From the IMG/VR virus record IMGVR_UViG_3300033146_000838, positions 1 to 43,265 of that record: DNA of 43,265 nucleotides. One strand, 5' to 3'. Position numbers and translations under genes: made by a program. Positions 20,295 through 30,000 of this stretch are shown here, piece by piece. Each line of letters starts with the position of its first letter. The stretch's first letter is position 1. The stretch comes from a virus. The notes beneath the pieces are model-generated. The model searched no databases and was not told the origin of the DNA. It saw nothing but the letters and a program-made list of their open reading frames with translations.

Positions 20295-22877
20295 TTATTC
20301 GAAATAATTATTAAGTAATGTGTCTGCTTCTGTATCAGCATATGACTGTGCCAGTTTTTCTGGGTCTGACATAAGTTCTTTTTGTTCCATCCAACCGAAT
20401 GTACTATCCATTATACCTTTTAAAATATCTTGAGGTGTACGTTTACCTTTAGATTGTAGATACATAGCTTGTTCTTCAGCAGAAAGTATTTCAGATAATT
20501 CTGTTAATCCTGTTGCTGTATTTAATTGTGTATTAACTTCAGCCATAGTATTATCATAAAGTCCATTCATTAATTCTATATTAACATCATTTGGATTCCA
20601 AGACCCAGGGAAGAATTGTGATAGGAATTTCCTCTCTGGTTCTGATACAGCTACACCAGATATTTGTTTTATATAACTTGCTAGGTTCATTCCCATAGAT
20701 TGTTCAAGACGAGCTAATTCTGGTCCTTTATTATTAACAGCCCATTTCTTAACACTATCCCAAGACTTAGTAACTCTACCTGTCCCACCATGTGCTTTAT
20801 CATAATCCCTATATAATGTACCCATTATGTTCATCTTTTTAAGGAATGTCTTTCTATCTGCCCAATCTTTATCATACTTTATCATATTAGAATCTATTTT
20901 ATCTTGCGCTCTGTTAATAGCAGATAAGTCTTTTGGGTTTTCCATCATCCTTTTAGAAATACTAAATGCCTGTTGTTGCATAGCTTTCTGGTTAGCAGCA
21001 GGAAGAGACATACCTAATGTATTCATAGCTTCTGCATACTTACCTTGTTCTGGTGGTAATACCTGTGTGTAATCACCAGCCTGTATATCCTGTAAAAGAC
21101 TAACAGTTTCCCAATCTCCTTCTTCTCCATATTTATCAATAATCTTTTGTCTTCCAGACATAGTTGGGTTTAACATTGTAACTGCATCTGCAAATATTTT
21201 TGGAGTCTTGAATGTATCACTTAAATATGCTGGCATTTCTGTTCTATTATCATTATTAACAAATCCAGTAAAGCTAGACATAGGCACTGCTGTTCTACTA
21301 GATTCCTTTTGGTCTGTCTTTCTATTGTATTCAACTGTATCAGCTACTAACTTACCATTCTGTTCATATACTTTAGATATGATACCTACATGACCATAGT
21401 CACCAATAGACTCTACAAAGACATCACCTGGATTAACTTCATTAACATCTGTTATATTTATCATACCTTCTTTCTCTTTCTTTCCATTAGGCATACCCAT
21501 ACCAGTAACATCTTTAACAAATTCTCCACATTGTTTACCAGTTTGTTCTGTTACTCTACTTATAGTTTCTGAATAACCTTCTGGTATATCTACTACAAAT
21601 TCATCTCCATCTTGGAAAGAAGTTATACCATGTGTTCCTTCTCTTGTAGGTACTGTACCACTAATTTCAGATGAAGCATTAGCTATCTCTTCTGGAGTAT
21701 ATCCTTCGCTGTATGCAAATTGTTTAGCTAATGTTGGGTTAGATTGTAGTAAAGCTTTATAGTATTCAAAGTTCTCTTTTTCTTTAGATATTTTATCTTC
21801 TGCAACAGCTTCATACTCTCCTGTTAATTCCTGTAAAGCAATGTTGCGTTGTTCTGAGTCTAAGTTCTTATCATCCCAGATACCTTTATATTTAACCATA
21901 AATGAAGCAGCTTGGTCTTCACTTATATAACTATTAGCTGTAAGTGTCTTTAATGATTCAGATGTTAAATCCATATTTCTCATAGCAGCATCATCTAAGA
22001 ATGTCATAGCCTTAGTGGTGTTCTCCATTCTCATTTTGTCCTTATCTTCTGATTGAGACATCTTAGCACCTTCTGCAAGTAATCTCTTTGTAGCTCCGTC
22101 CAAAGAACCATATCTAGTCATGAACTCATCTTGCTGTTCTCTCGATAAAGCTTGAAAGGCAGGATTATCTACTAAGGTTTCTAATTCCTTTTGTTGTGTT
22201 GCTTTTAATTCAGTCTCCGATGTCTTTAGTTTCTCTTCTTGTTCCATAGCAATCTTATCACTAGCGTTTTTAGCGTTAATCAATTCTGCTCTTGCTTCTA
22301 CTATTTCAGTACGTAAGGCAGCTGATGTACTTCTTTTATTTTCTTCTACCAGTCTATCTAGTTGTCTTTGTTTCTCATCAATAGCACTCATACTTTGAGT
22401 ACGAGCTTCATTAAAGATTTGAGCTGTTTCAGCTCCTAATAGTTCTGTCGTTCTAGCAGTCATAGAAGTATCACCCATAGCTTGTGCAGCTCTGGATAAT
22501 GATTCTTGTTGTCTAAGTTCTTTTTGTTTTCGTAACTTCTCTTCTCGTAGTAACTTAGTCTGTATTTTGTTTTGCTTAGCAGACTCTTCCATATTCTCTA
22601 AAGTAATATCAGTCTGAGTTCTGTTAAGGTTCTCATAAGCCTCTTGGTAAGAGATGCCTTGCTTTTCTGCTACATCTTGAACTTCATCAGTACGAGACCT
22701 ATTAATTGTTTTTTGTTCAGGGCTTATTCTAGGAGTGCTAGGTGTAGTTCCATTCTGGTCAGATATAGCTGTCATACCTTCATCATATCTAGCTTGTTCG
22801 TAACCCTTATATCCACCAGCATAAGTATTGCCAGCATCTCTCCATTCTTCGTAACTGTTGTATTTTTTTAATGCCAT
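20295..22877 (-). CDS. Large virion protein with CHAP peptidoglycan-hydrolase domain
   Basis: 860 residues. The N-terminal third is coiled coil (about residues 60-240). A CHAP-like amidase/endopeptidase lies at about 440-530, with catalytic Cys in GKQCGEFVKD and His in GDYGHVGIISKV. The C-terminal third is helical. A structural protein carrying a wall hydrolase in a short-tailed phage is best read as an ejected internal protein that opens the cell wall at infection. A linear search should confirm CHAP; the Cys-His spacing (about 47 residues) fits. Confidence 0.75.
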   Translation of the reverse strand: MALKKYNSYEEWRDAGNTYAGGYKGYEQARYDEGMTAISDQNGTTPSTPRISPEQKTINRSRTDEVQDVAEKQGISYQEAYENLNRTQTDITLENMEESAKQNKIQTKLLREEKLRKQKELRQQESLSRAAQAMGDTSMTARTTELLGAETAQIFNEARTQSMSAIDEKQRQLDRLVEENKRSTSAALRTEIVEARAELINAKNASDKIAMEQEEKLKTSETELKATQQKELETLVDNPAFQALSREQQDEFMTRYGSLDGATKRLLAEGAKMSQSEDKDKMRMENTTKAMTFLDDAAMRNMDLTSESLKTLTANSYISEDQAASFMVKYKGIWDDKNLDSEQRNIALQELTGEYEAVAEDKISKEKENFEYYKALLQSNPTLAKQFAYSEGYTPEEIANASSEISGTVPTREGTHGITSFQDGDEFVVDIPEGYSETISRVTEQTGKQCGEFVKDVTGMGMPNGKKEKEGMINITDVNEVNPGDVFVESIGDYGHVGIISKVYEQNGKLVADTVEYNRKTDQKESSRTAVPMSSFTGFVNNDNRTEMPAYLSDTFKTPKIFADAVTMLNPTMSGRQKIIDKYGEEGDWETVSLLQDIQAGDYTQVLPPEQGKYAEAMNTLGMSLPAANQKAMQQQAFSISKRMMENPKDLSAINRAQDKIDSNMIKYDKDWADRKTFLKKMNIMGTLYRDYDKAHGGTGRVTKSWDSVKKWAVNNKGPELARLEQSMGMNLASYIKQISGVAVSEPERKFLSQFFPGSWNPNDVNIELMNGLYDNTMAEVNTQLNTATGLTELSEILSAEEQAMYLQSKGKRTPQDILKGIMDSTFGWMEQKELMSDPEKLAQSYADTEADTLLNNYFE

Positions 22878-22912
22878 TGGTCTATTAAGTTTATATGTTA
22901 AGTTTTAATTTA

Positions 22913-24205
22913 TTAATCTTGGTTGACAGTAGTTTTTGGTTTTAAGGATGAAAACTTTAATTGAAAGTCTTTCCCATATACTGTACTTGCCCCAGTACAT
23001 CTAAGATAAAACTGAATCAAATCGCCTTTTGAAATTCCAGTTATAGTCTGTGACCAATTCTGGTAAGTAGTAACAGAACCTGTAGGACCTGACTCAGACC
23101 CTACTGGGCTTCCATTTATATATATTTGACCTCTTACCTCGCTACCACCTGACGTTTTAACTAAGGCAGTGCAAGTAAATTCTCCACCCAACTCTACTGC
23201 TATTTCTTTGATTTTTGTAGGTGTAGCACCTGTAACTGTTCTTTCAGTATTAGCTTCTGCTAGAGTGGTAGTTGAACCAGAAACTGCTTCGATAGAAGTA
23301 TCGATACTTAAGCTATCATGTGTATGTAAAGCATCAGCGTCACTAGTAGTTCCTTGTGTTAAAGTGTTTAAGTTAGTATCTGTTACATCTACTGTTATGC
23401 CATCTAATGCTTGATTAATTTCAGAAGCATTGGCAGTTATATCTTTCAATACTTGCACACTATCACTGTCAACATATCCATCAGCGTCTAATAATAAAGC
23501 TTTACCTGCATCTCCTGCACCAGCACTTATAGCTTTGAATACATCTGTGTCCGCTCTATCTACTGATATAACACTTGCAGTAAGGTCTATTCCTTCTCCT
23601 CCACTAATAGTACCTACTCCTGCACCAGGTGTAAATGAACTTCCATCTGTTGTCCATATAGTAGGGACTCCAGCAATCTCTCCGAATTTGACATTATTAA
23701 CTCTACCTTCATCAATCTCTATATAAGCTGTTACCTCAGTTTCATTACCTACTTTCAATACAGTTCCACCAGTTGCTATATCTCCACTTAGTGCAGCTTG
23801 AATTGATTCAAAATCAAAACCAGTTATAGCACAACCAATAGCAGAGTCGATAGGCATACCAGCAGAAGGAATGTTGTCTGAGTTTCCAGTAGTCCAATCA
23901 AGTCCAGTTAGCGAGATACCTTGCACAACACTTGTAGCAGATAAACCTTTGTTAGTTGAATCTGGTACATTACCATATCCTTGTACAGCATTAGCTGGTA
24001 CATATACTAAAAGAGTGTAGTTGTTATTTTTAACTCCACATATAAAAGCTTTTGATATAATTTCTCCGTCTTCATTAAGAGGAGGTGAAGTCCAATATAT
24101 TGTGGTGTCAGTTACACCTAAAGACCTAGATAATCTAGGACGAGGTGCATCAACAGTTTCCCATTGAAAGGAAGTTTTGGTTGGTAGTTGTGTTATGTCT
24201 GCCAT
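22913..24205 (-). CDS. Tail fibre or receptor-binding protein
   Basis: 430 residues, beta-rich, Thr/Gly/Ala/Ser-rich, low in Cys and Lys (GGEGIDLTASVISVDRADTD; TVDVTDTNLNTLTQGTTSDA), as in phage fibre shafts and knobs. The C-terminal 100 residues (FTCTALVKTSGGSEVRGQIY...) look like a compact jelly-roll or lectin-like head. It has its own promoter at 24241-24269, unlike most late genes. Confidence 0.7.
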   Translation of the reverse strand: MADITQLPTKTSFQWETVDAPRPRLSRSLGVTDTTIYWTSPPLNEDGEIISKAFICGVKNNNYTLLVYVPANAVQGYGNVPDSTNKGLSATSVVQGISLTGLDWTTGNSDNIPSAGMPIDSAIGCAITGFDFESIQAALSGDIATGGTVLKVGNETEVTAYIEIDEGRVNNVKFGEIAGVPTIWTTDGSSFTPGAGVGTISGGEGIDLTASVISVDRADTDVFKAISAGAGDAGKALLLDADGYVDSDSVQVLKDITANASEINQALDGITVDVTDTNLNTLTQGTTSDADALHTHDSLSIDTSIEAVSGSTTTLAEANTERTVTGATPTKIKEIAVELGGEFTCTALVKTSGGSEVRGQIYINGSPVGSESGPTGSVTTYQNWSQTITGISKGDLIQFYLRCTGASTVYGKDFQLKFSSLKPKTTVNQD

Positions 24206-24240
24206 ATTTGTTTTGTTTTAAATGTTTGTTTCTGTTTATA

Positions 24241-24269
24241 ATTATACCACAGGAAAGCCTATTTCTCAA
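24241..24269 (-). promoter_or_regulatory. Late promoter for the 430-residue fibre
   Basis: Minus strand TTGAGA (24269-24264), 17 nt ending in TGTGG, TATAAT (24246-24241). Predicted start 24234. The -35 lies within the end of the holin gene. Confidence 0.75.
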
Positions 24270-24483
24270 TGTCACTCTCGATTTTCTTAGTTTCAGCTTT
24301 CATTCCTACTCTAAGTGTAGTAAGCCCTGAGGCTGCTAGAATTGAGTTTATAGCCATGTATTGTTCAGGAGTGAGTGTTACTGCCCCTGCGATACATAAG
24401 GCGTTAAAAACGACGATTATTGCACTAATGATGATTGTCTTCTTACCGTCTAGGTAAGCTATGATTTTGTTTACTGTTTCCAT
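24259..24483 (-). CDS. Holin-like membrane protein
   Basis: 74 residues: short N-terminal helix (METVNKIIAYLDGKKT), a membrane span (IIISAIIVVFNALCIAGAVT), a TPEQ turn, a second weaker span (MAINSILAASGLTTLRVGM) and a charged tail (KAETKKIESDIEK). This matches common small phage holins (LDGKKT...ALY..). It lies beside the peptidase and small lysis-type genes. Confidence 0.65.
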   Translation of the reverse strand: METVNKIIAYLDGKKTIIISAIIVVFNALCIAGAVTLTPEQYMAINSILAASGLTTLRVGMKAETKKIESDIEK

Positions 24484-24494
24484 GTTATAAATGG

Positions 24495-24665
24495 TTAAGA
24501 ATTAAAAGTTGCGTTCATAGAGAAGTCTACCCTCTCTTTTTGTTCTTGTTTTTTACCAATGTTATATAGATTGATAGGTCTGTGATAACCCATTACCCTA
24601 CTCCAAATTTCGGCTCGAGTTCTTTGCTCTTCAGGGATGTCATCGATTGTTAATCTTTTGGTCAT
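24495..24665 (-). CDS. Small protein resembling the C-terminal tail of anaerobic ribonucleotide reductase
   Basis: 56 residues. RAEIWSRVMGYHRPINLYNI followed by GKKQEQKERVDF resembles the NrdD tail (E.YSRVVGY.RPV..WN.GKQ.E...R). The catalytic body and zinc cysteines are absent, so it cannot be a reductase alone. Such stand-alone tails occur in phages; a role in binding or modulating the host enzyme is only inference. ATG in an AT-rich leader. Confidence 0.5.
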   Translation of the reverse strand: MTKRLTIDDIPEEQRTRAEIWSRVMGYHRPINLYNIGKKQEQKERVDFSMNATFNS

Positions 24666-24709
24666 ATATATAAGGTTTAAATAATAAGTATTGTAAGCTA
24701 TCTCGCTGT

Positions 24710-24727
24710 TTCTAAGGGGTGTATTAG
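24710..24727 (+). repeat. Second copy of the 18-nt repeat
   Basis: TTCTAAGGGGTGTATTAG, identical to 18332-18349, again followed within 3 nt by CTTTAA. Here it lies in a gap between minus-strand late genes, thus antisense to their transcription. No long closing stem like that at 18332 is visible; TATAATGGTTATA nearby is a short hairpin. Confidence 0.6.
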
Positions 24728-24797
24728 AGCTTTAAAGTATATAATGGTTATAATATGCCACTATGATATTTAAGAGCCTAAAACAAAGGATATATGC

Positions 24798-25640
24798 TTA
24801 AATCCCTGCGTTGTTCATATTATAAAGCGTCTGTATCATCTCAGCTCTAGTAATAGGTTGGTTAGGTCTGAACGAACCATCTTCATATCCTTTTACTATC
24901 TTGTTATCCTTTGCCCATTTAATGGATTCTGCAAAAACTGATTTAGTTGTTACATCTGTAAATATATAATCTACATCTACTTTGTCATAAACTATGTAAG
25001 CTGTAAACAGGTGGTAAGCTTGGTCTTCTTTTATTTTAAACAAACCGTTACTAACTCCCCAATCATTTCCATATGAGTTCATACAAATATAATATCCTGG
25101 TTCATATCCTACTATACAGAAACAATGTCCATAAGACTTCTTATCTCTGTCGAAGGTAAGTATACCTGTCTTCTTAGCTCCAGCCCAGTTAGCATAACCA
25201 CCACACCCTGTATAGAGTGGGTAACCTTTACTAAGGTATCTTTTAAACTCATCTCTATTAACAGAGGCATATCCTTCGATAGGATAGTTACCACCGTTAT
25301 AAGTAAGCCCACTAGCTTTCAGCTGTTTTAAAGCGTCTTGCAAGCTATCTCCTACGCCTCTTCTAGCTGTTCCATTATCTAGCTGATTTTTCCATTGCTC
25401 CCAAGCATCAAAATCTATTTGTATCCCGTGTTCAAGTCTGTTTAGTATTTCGTGGACATTAGTAAGCCCAAAGGCTGTACAAGCATATGTTGATTCTTGG
25501 TCTTGTGAGTTCATCTCTACCTTCTCAGCAAGATTAATACTCTCAGGTAAATTAGCACCTGTAGCAGCTCCAAAGATTTGTTCGGCAGAATAATCTCTGT
25601 CGTCTGGGATGTCAAAACATCCATTATTGAATTTTGTCAT
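24798..25640 (-). CDS. Papain-like (C1) cysteine peptidase with C-terminal SLH domain
   Basis: 280 residues. Oxyanion Gln in SQDQES (Q48), catalytic Cys54 in YACTAFG, His172 in KSYGHCFCIVGYE and Asn188 in MNSYGNDWG: the full papain triad and order. Residues about 227-275 form one S-layer homology repeat (FTDVTTKSVFAESIKWAKDN ... GYEDGSFRPNQPITRAEMIQ). No signal peptide. SLH domains bind wall polysaccharides, so this looks like a wall-anchored or virion-borne protease. It lies in a lysis-like cluster with the holin and spanin-like genes. Confidence 0.85.
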   Translation of the reverse strand: MTKFNNGCFDIPDDRDYSAEQIFGAATGANLPESINLAEKVEMNSQDQESTYACTAFGLTNVHEILNRLEHGIQIDFDAWEQWKNQLDNGTARRGVGDSLQDALKQLKASGLTYNGGNYPIEGYASVNRDEFKRYLSKGYPLYTGCGGYANWAGAKKTGILTFDRDKKSYGHCFCIVGYEPGYYICMNSYGNDWGVSNGLFKIKEDQAYHLFTAYIVYDKVDVDYIFTDVTTKSVFAESIKWAKDNKIVKGYEDGSFRPNQPITRAEMIQTLYNMNNAGI

Positions 25641-25659
25641 AATATAATTAGGTTAAAAA

Positions 25660-25902
25660 TTAATCTTGTTCATCTATATATTTTTGTTTCAATACTTCTA
25701 CATCTATCTTTATATCTGTTATATCACCTGCCATAGTGTCTATCTTTTGATATATCACTTCAAACATTTCCATTCTGGCTTCTATGCTTGATATTTTGAC
25801 ATCGTGTTCATTTACTTGTGAAAAGACATAAGATAGGAACAATGATATTATCACCATTACAGAGCTGATAATTACTGTCGTTATTGGAGATTTTGGAGGC
25901 AT
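25660..25902 (-). CDS. Membrane-anchored coiled-coil protein (spanin- or XhlA-like)
   Basis: 80 residues: N-terminal span (VIISSVMVIISLFLSYVFSQ), then coiled coil (DVKISSIEARMEMFEVIYQK, DIKIDVEVLKQKYIDEQD). This resembles inner-membrane spanins or haemolysin XhlA-like holin partners. Its ATG overlaps the stop of the lipoprotein gene upstream (TAATG). Confidence 0.6.
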   Translation of the reverse strand: MPPKSPITTVIISSVMVIISLFLSYVFSQVNEHDVKISSIEARMEMFEVIYQKIDTMAGDITDIKIDVEVLKQKYIDEQD

Positions 25903-26078
25903 TAGTTACATTTGTTAGGATATAAATTTTGATTTTCTACGCAAGATGGATAGCAAGTAAGCTTTTTATTAGAGTATAAATCTCTACATATTATGTCGCA
26001 AAATTCTACTCCTGTTTTGCATACATCTCTTGCACATCCGATTGATGTTATTATTATTAATAATATTAATATTTTCAT
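25902..26078 (-). CDS. Small Cys-rich lipoprotein
   Basis: 58 residues from the ATG at 26078 (a start at 26129 is less likely as it precedes the signal peptide). Signal peptide MKILILLIIITSIGC with lipobox TSIGC. The mature part holds seven Cys (ARDVCKTGVEFCDIICRDLY...). Paired by overlap with a coiled-coil membrane protein, it could be the outer-membrane spanin of a two-component pair; that would imply a diderm host. The Cys content is unusual for a spanin. Confidence 0.6.
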   Translation of the reverse strand: MKILILLIIITSIGCARDVCKTGVEFCDIICRDLYSNKKLTCYPSCVENQNLYPNKCN

Positions 26079-26139
26079 TTTAATTAGTATTGAGAGGAAG
26101 CCATTTCTGACTTCCACTCTTTCGAGCAAGCCGTTTGAC

Positions 26140-26265
26140 TTATTCGACCATATGGTAGTGATTATAAAACCATATTTTTTCAGCTATTTCCTGCACTTCT
26201 TCTTCAATGTCTTTCACTTCTTTCTCTGTCAAGTCTAGCAGCGTACTCATATCTTCTACGGTCAT
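26140..26265 (-). CDS. Very small acidic protein, unknown function
   Basis: 41 residues (MTVEDMSTLLDLTEKEVKDI...), helical and acidic. It overlaps the 3' end of the preceding gene by 62 nt; accepted with reserve. Confidence 0.4.
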   Translation of the reverse strand: MTVEDMSTLLDLTEKEVKDIEEEVQEIAEKIWFYNHYHMVE

Positions 26266-26455
26266 TTTCTTCCTCATAGTTTCTGGTTAGGTCGTATATT
26301 ATCTCGTGTATTCTTTTATCATCATCTTCTCTCCAAAACTTTTTAAAGAGATTATGTAGATATTCTCTGTCTTCTTTTAGCTGCTTTATCCTTTCTTTGT
26401 TTTCTTTTCTTTCTTCTGTTTCGCTGTTTTCGTTCTTTTTTAGATAGTTTTTCAT
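26204..26455 (-). CDS. Small highly charged helical protein
   Basis: 83 residues of Lys/Glu/Arg-rich helix (NSETEERKENKERIKQLKED; NYEEENDRRRYEYAARLDRE). It overlaps both neighbours, so the exact start is uncertain. No family recognised. Confidence 0.45.
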   Translation of the reverse strand: MKNYLKKNENSETEERKENKERIKQLKEDREYLHNLFKKFWREDDDKRIHEIIYDLTRNYEEENDRRRYEYAARLDRERSERH

Positions 26456-26573
26456 TTGGCTTAGGATTAGTTGATTTAGCTGGCTTTCCCCAACAGTCGA
26501 TAGTTCTACATTCTTCTTCGAACTCTTCTTTTGATATTACATCTCTTGAAAAGTAACTTAGGTATACTGTCAT
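26352..26573 (-). CDS. Small protein with a Lys/Arg-rich tail
   Basis: 73 residues: a short ordered N-terminus (MTVYLSYFSRDVISKEEFEE) and a very basic tail (KKERKQRNRRKKRKQRKDKA). The tail overlaps the next gene by 104 nt in another frame. DNA or RNA binding is suggested only by charge. Confidence 0.45.
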   Translation of the reverse strand: MTVYLSYFSRDVISKEEFEEECRTIDCWGKPAKSTNPKPNEKLSKKERKQRNRRKKRKQRKDKAAKRRQRIST

Positions 26574-26585
26574 TTTTCTCCTTTT

Positions 26586-27023
26586 CTACACGTCTTTCGC
26601 TTCTTTGTATTCGTCTGTTGTTTTTAAATATTCATAAACATCTCCAAAACTACATTCTGATTTTTCCTTTATAAAATTTACTCGTTTTATCTCCAATACA
26701 TTTTCTTTTGTTTCATCTGCAAAGGTAATAGTTTCTGCGTCAATCTTGTATTCTTTTGTTTTGATAATTTCTATTTCAGCAGGTACTGCTTCGACTTCTT
26801 CTACAGCCTCTACTGCTTCAACAGCTTCTACAGCTGGTGTTTCGTCAGTAGCTTCTACTGCCTCGACAGCTTCTACTGCTTCGGCTGGTGCTACATACTC
26901 CACTGCAGGAGTTATGATGTTTTCAGTTGTCTTGACACCTGTTGACATTACTAGAAAATTTACTTTTGTGTAAGCTTTAGGTGCTACTAGACCTTTGAAT
27001 TCTGTTGCTTGTTGTAAAGCCAT
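26586..27023 (-). CDS. Virion-associated protein with an AVEAVEAVEA repeat
   Basis: 145 residues. N-terminus (MALQQATEFKGLVAPKAYTK) and C-terminus look folded. The middle (about residues 45-82) is a low-complexity run of Ala-Val-Glu triplets, a type of hinge that can expand or contract by slippage. It lies directly downstream of the large fibre gene; a small fibre-attached or chaperone protein is likely. Confidence 0.6.
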   Translation of the reverse strand: MALQQATEFKGLVAPKAYTKVNFLVMSTGVKTTENIITPAVEYVAPAEAVEAVEAVEATDETPAVEAVEAVEAVEEVEAVPAEIEIIKTKEYKIDAETITFADETKENVLEIKRVNFIKEKSECSFGDVYEYLKTTDEYKEAKDV

Positions 27024-27050
27024 TTTAAATAAGTTTAAAAAATAATAAGT

Positions 27051-30000
27051 TTATTTGACTTGCTCGATAAGTGTTTGAAGTTTTGGATATGTTAATTCAT
27101 CTCCACTTCCATCTGATGTTGTTACTAGTTGTATTTCGTCATTTTGTGCTAGCTCAACCATAACCACAGCTCCAATATGATAAGGACTGTCAGCTACTCT
27201 ACAAATTGTAGATATATCAGATCCTGTTATAAGTGTGCCATTTTTCTTGACTCCTATTGTAGCAGTAGTATTTGTGCTATCAGATTCAACTTGTCCTTGT
27301 ATAAGGATTTTGAAGTTTCTTGTTAGAGTTCCTGTATATTTTATTCCAGGAGTGTTGGTAGTCGCTGCACCAAAATCTGTCATATCATTTACGAAAGTTC
27401 CTTGTATTGGGTAGTAAGTTCCTGCAGTCGTTACAGTAGTTACAGCAGAAGCTGAAACATAAGCCCAGACATTTGATAGTTTAGACTGAACATATCCACC
27501 CCAAGTAAGCGTACCTCCTACATTATAAAGTTTATCTGTAGTAATTGCAGGTGCTGTTGTTTGTCCTAAGTGTAATCTACCTGTCATTTCTAGTTGTTCA
27601 TCTGGACTTATTGTTCCTATACCTACATTACCAGCTGTGTCAAAAGTCATAACATCTGTCAAGACTCCTGTGCTGGCGATATTAGTTCTGTTTTGCATTG
27701 CTATATTGAGCTTTCCACTGTCATCATATATCAAATTCATATCAGTAGAACCGACGCTCATTTTCATAAACTTTCCATCAGTTCTATCTACATCGAATGA
27801 AAAGCCAGCTCCTGTTTTTTTGATACTTAATAGATTATTAGGTGTAGTTGTTCCTATACCTACTTTACCATCTGCACCAACCGTCAGTCGTTCTAGGCTA
27901 TTAGTGAATAATCCAATATTTCCAATCGTAGAATAGTTTTTTATTGTTAAATTGTCTGCTGAAGCGTGTCCAGCCCCATATTGAATAAACGCAGACTTTA
28001 GTGATGTACCATTGTCATCTTTTAAAAATAATCCACCATAACCTGTGCCATAAGAGTCCCATTCTGATTGGATAATCCCGCTTACAGATAAGGGACTGGT
28101 AGGGGCAGTTGTTCCTATACCTACATTGCCTGCACTAGTGATTCTCATTCTTTCACTTGCAGCTACACCAAAAGACATAAAATTAGTTGCGTGTTCATAC
28201 CTTATTGTACCAATATCTGTGTCGTCAGTATCTCCGAATCGTATTTGCTGTATTCCTGCATTACTTGTCAAGATTTGTAATTCTTCTACTGCATTTGTGC
28301 CATCTCCAATTTGGAATTTTGAAGTAGGTGTAGGTGTTCCTATACCTACTTTCCCAGCATTGGTAATAGTTAAATCAATTCTATCTATAATGTGATTAGA
28401 GTCATTATTCGCAGTAGAAAAAGCGATGGGTCTATTTTGTGCGTGTATAATAGTTCCATTAGCTCCTAATGCTGTTGTAGCGTCTGCTTGTCTTATTTCC
28501 AATGCAGGTACAGCAAGAGTTGGATTATCATATCTAGGAATAAACAATGTAGGTTCGCCTGCACTTGCACTCGTCATTGCGTCTGGTTCTACAATTGCCA
28601 ATTTACCATATGGAGTAGTTGTTCCTATGCCTACTTCACCATCTTTATTCCAGGTTAAAACATCTGTGTTTACATTGCTATATCTAGCACCAAGAGTAAA
28701 TGCATTTGCTGTTTTAGCAGAAATATACCCGAAAGAATTATCTCCTGCTGCATCACTTGATTGATAGTTTCTGATTTTTAATACTTTCTCTTGATTTGCC
28801 TCTCCATCTATCATAACAGAGGTTGTTTCTGGTGATTCTGTATTAATATGCAGTTTATGTGTTGGATTTACTTTCCCTAGTCCTAAGTTTCCACTAGAAG
28901 TAAGTATCATTTTAGTATCTGTAACAATCGTATTCCCAACATCGAAAAGTAATGATTGTCCTCCATTTAGCCATATTCTAGCTTGTTCAGCGTCTGAATT
29001 TTCAAATAATAATGACGCACCAGAGCCAGGTGCACTATCTCTAACCAATTTTAAAACATCTATATTTGCACTTGATACTTCTAATTTTGTAGTAGGTGTA
29101 GATGTTCCTATACCTAAGTTTCCATTTTGCAATCTCATCCACTCAGAAGCATTACCTCTGAACTCATATCTTGTGTCAGCAGGAGTTCCATTATAATAAT
29201 GTCTAATTTGTGAACCATCTAAATCTTCTCCCTCGTTGAAGAATATACCTTTAAAGGTTCCTGATGGTGTAATAAATTGTTCATAAATTGAAGTACTATT
29301 TTCTAATGTAAGAGCAACTGAGGGTGTTGGTACAGCTGTGATACCAGCATCTGCCATTTTTATATGTGCTTTTGATTCTGGTGTAGATGTTCCTATGCCT
29401 ACATTACCATTATGATCGATTCTCATCGCTTCTGATAGTACATTAGAGTAAGCCGTAGAAAAAGCCATTTGCGTCTTTGACGGGAAATTCCCAGTTGTAG
29501 TTGTCAATAGTTTGATACTTCCTACATTCTTTTCAGAAGCAGAAGCGTCTGTAATTCTGAAATCAATAGTGCCTATTTTATCCCCAGCAGTCCAACCTCC
29601 CTCTGCAGTGTTTGTAAGTGATAGAATCGCCCCATTTGTTATATTACTATCAGCTATTTCAAGATTAGAAACTGGTGTAGATGTTCCTATACCTACATTA
29701 CCTGCAAAAGAAGTATTTCCTGTAGAAGTAAAAGTATTAGCTTGGTCTAGGTAGGCTACATTAGTTAATGTGCCTCCTGTGTTTATATCTGTTCCAGCTA
29801 TTTGTAGGTCATCTGCAGAAAAGCCACCTCCCCATGTTAAATCCCCACTAAGACTGTATAGCCTGTTTGTAGCTATAGTTGGTGCTACTGTATCACCTAT
29901 GTACATAGAATGACGAGTACCAGTCAAATAAAGAGAGGTGTGATCTTGTGCAGATGCACCTGTATCTATATCTATACCAGTGATTTTATTTGTCTGGGTA

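Noticed and set aside
26746-26973. Ser/Thr-rich plus-strand frame
   Set aside because: Antisense reading of the AVEAVE repeat tract.
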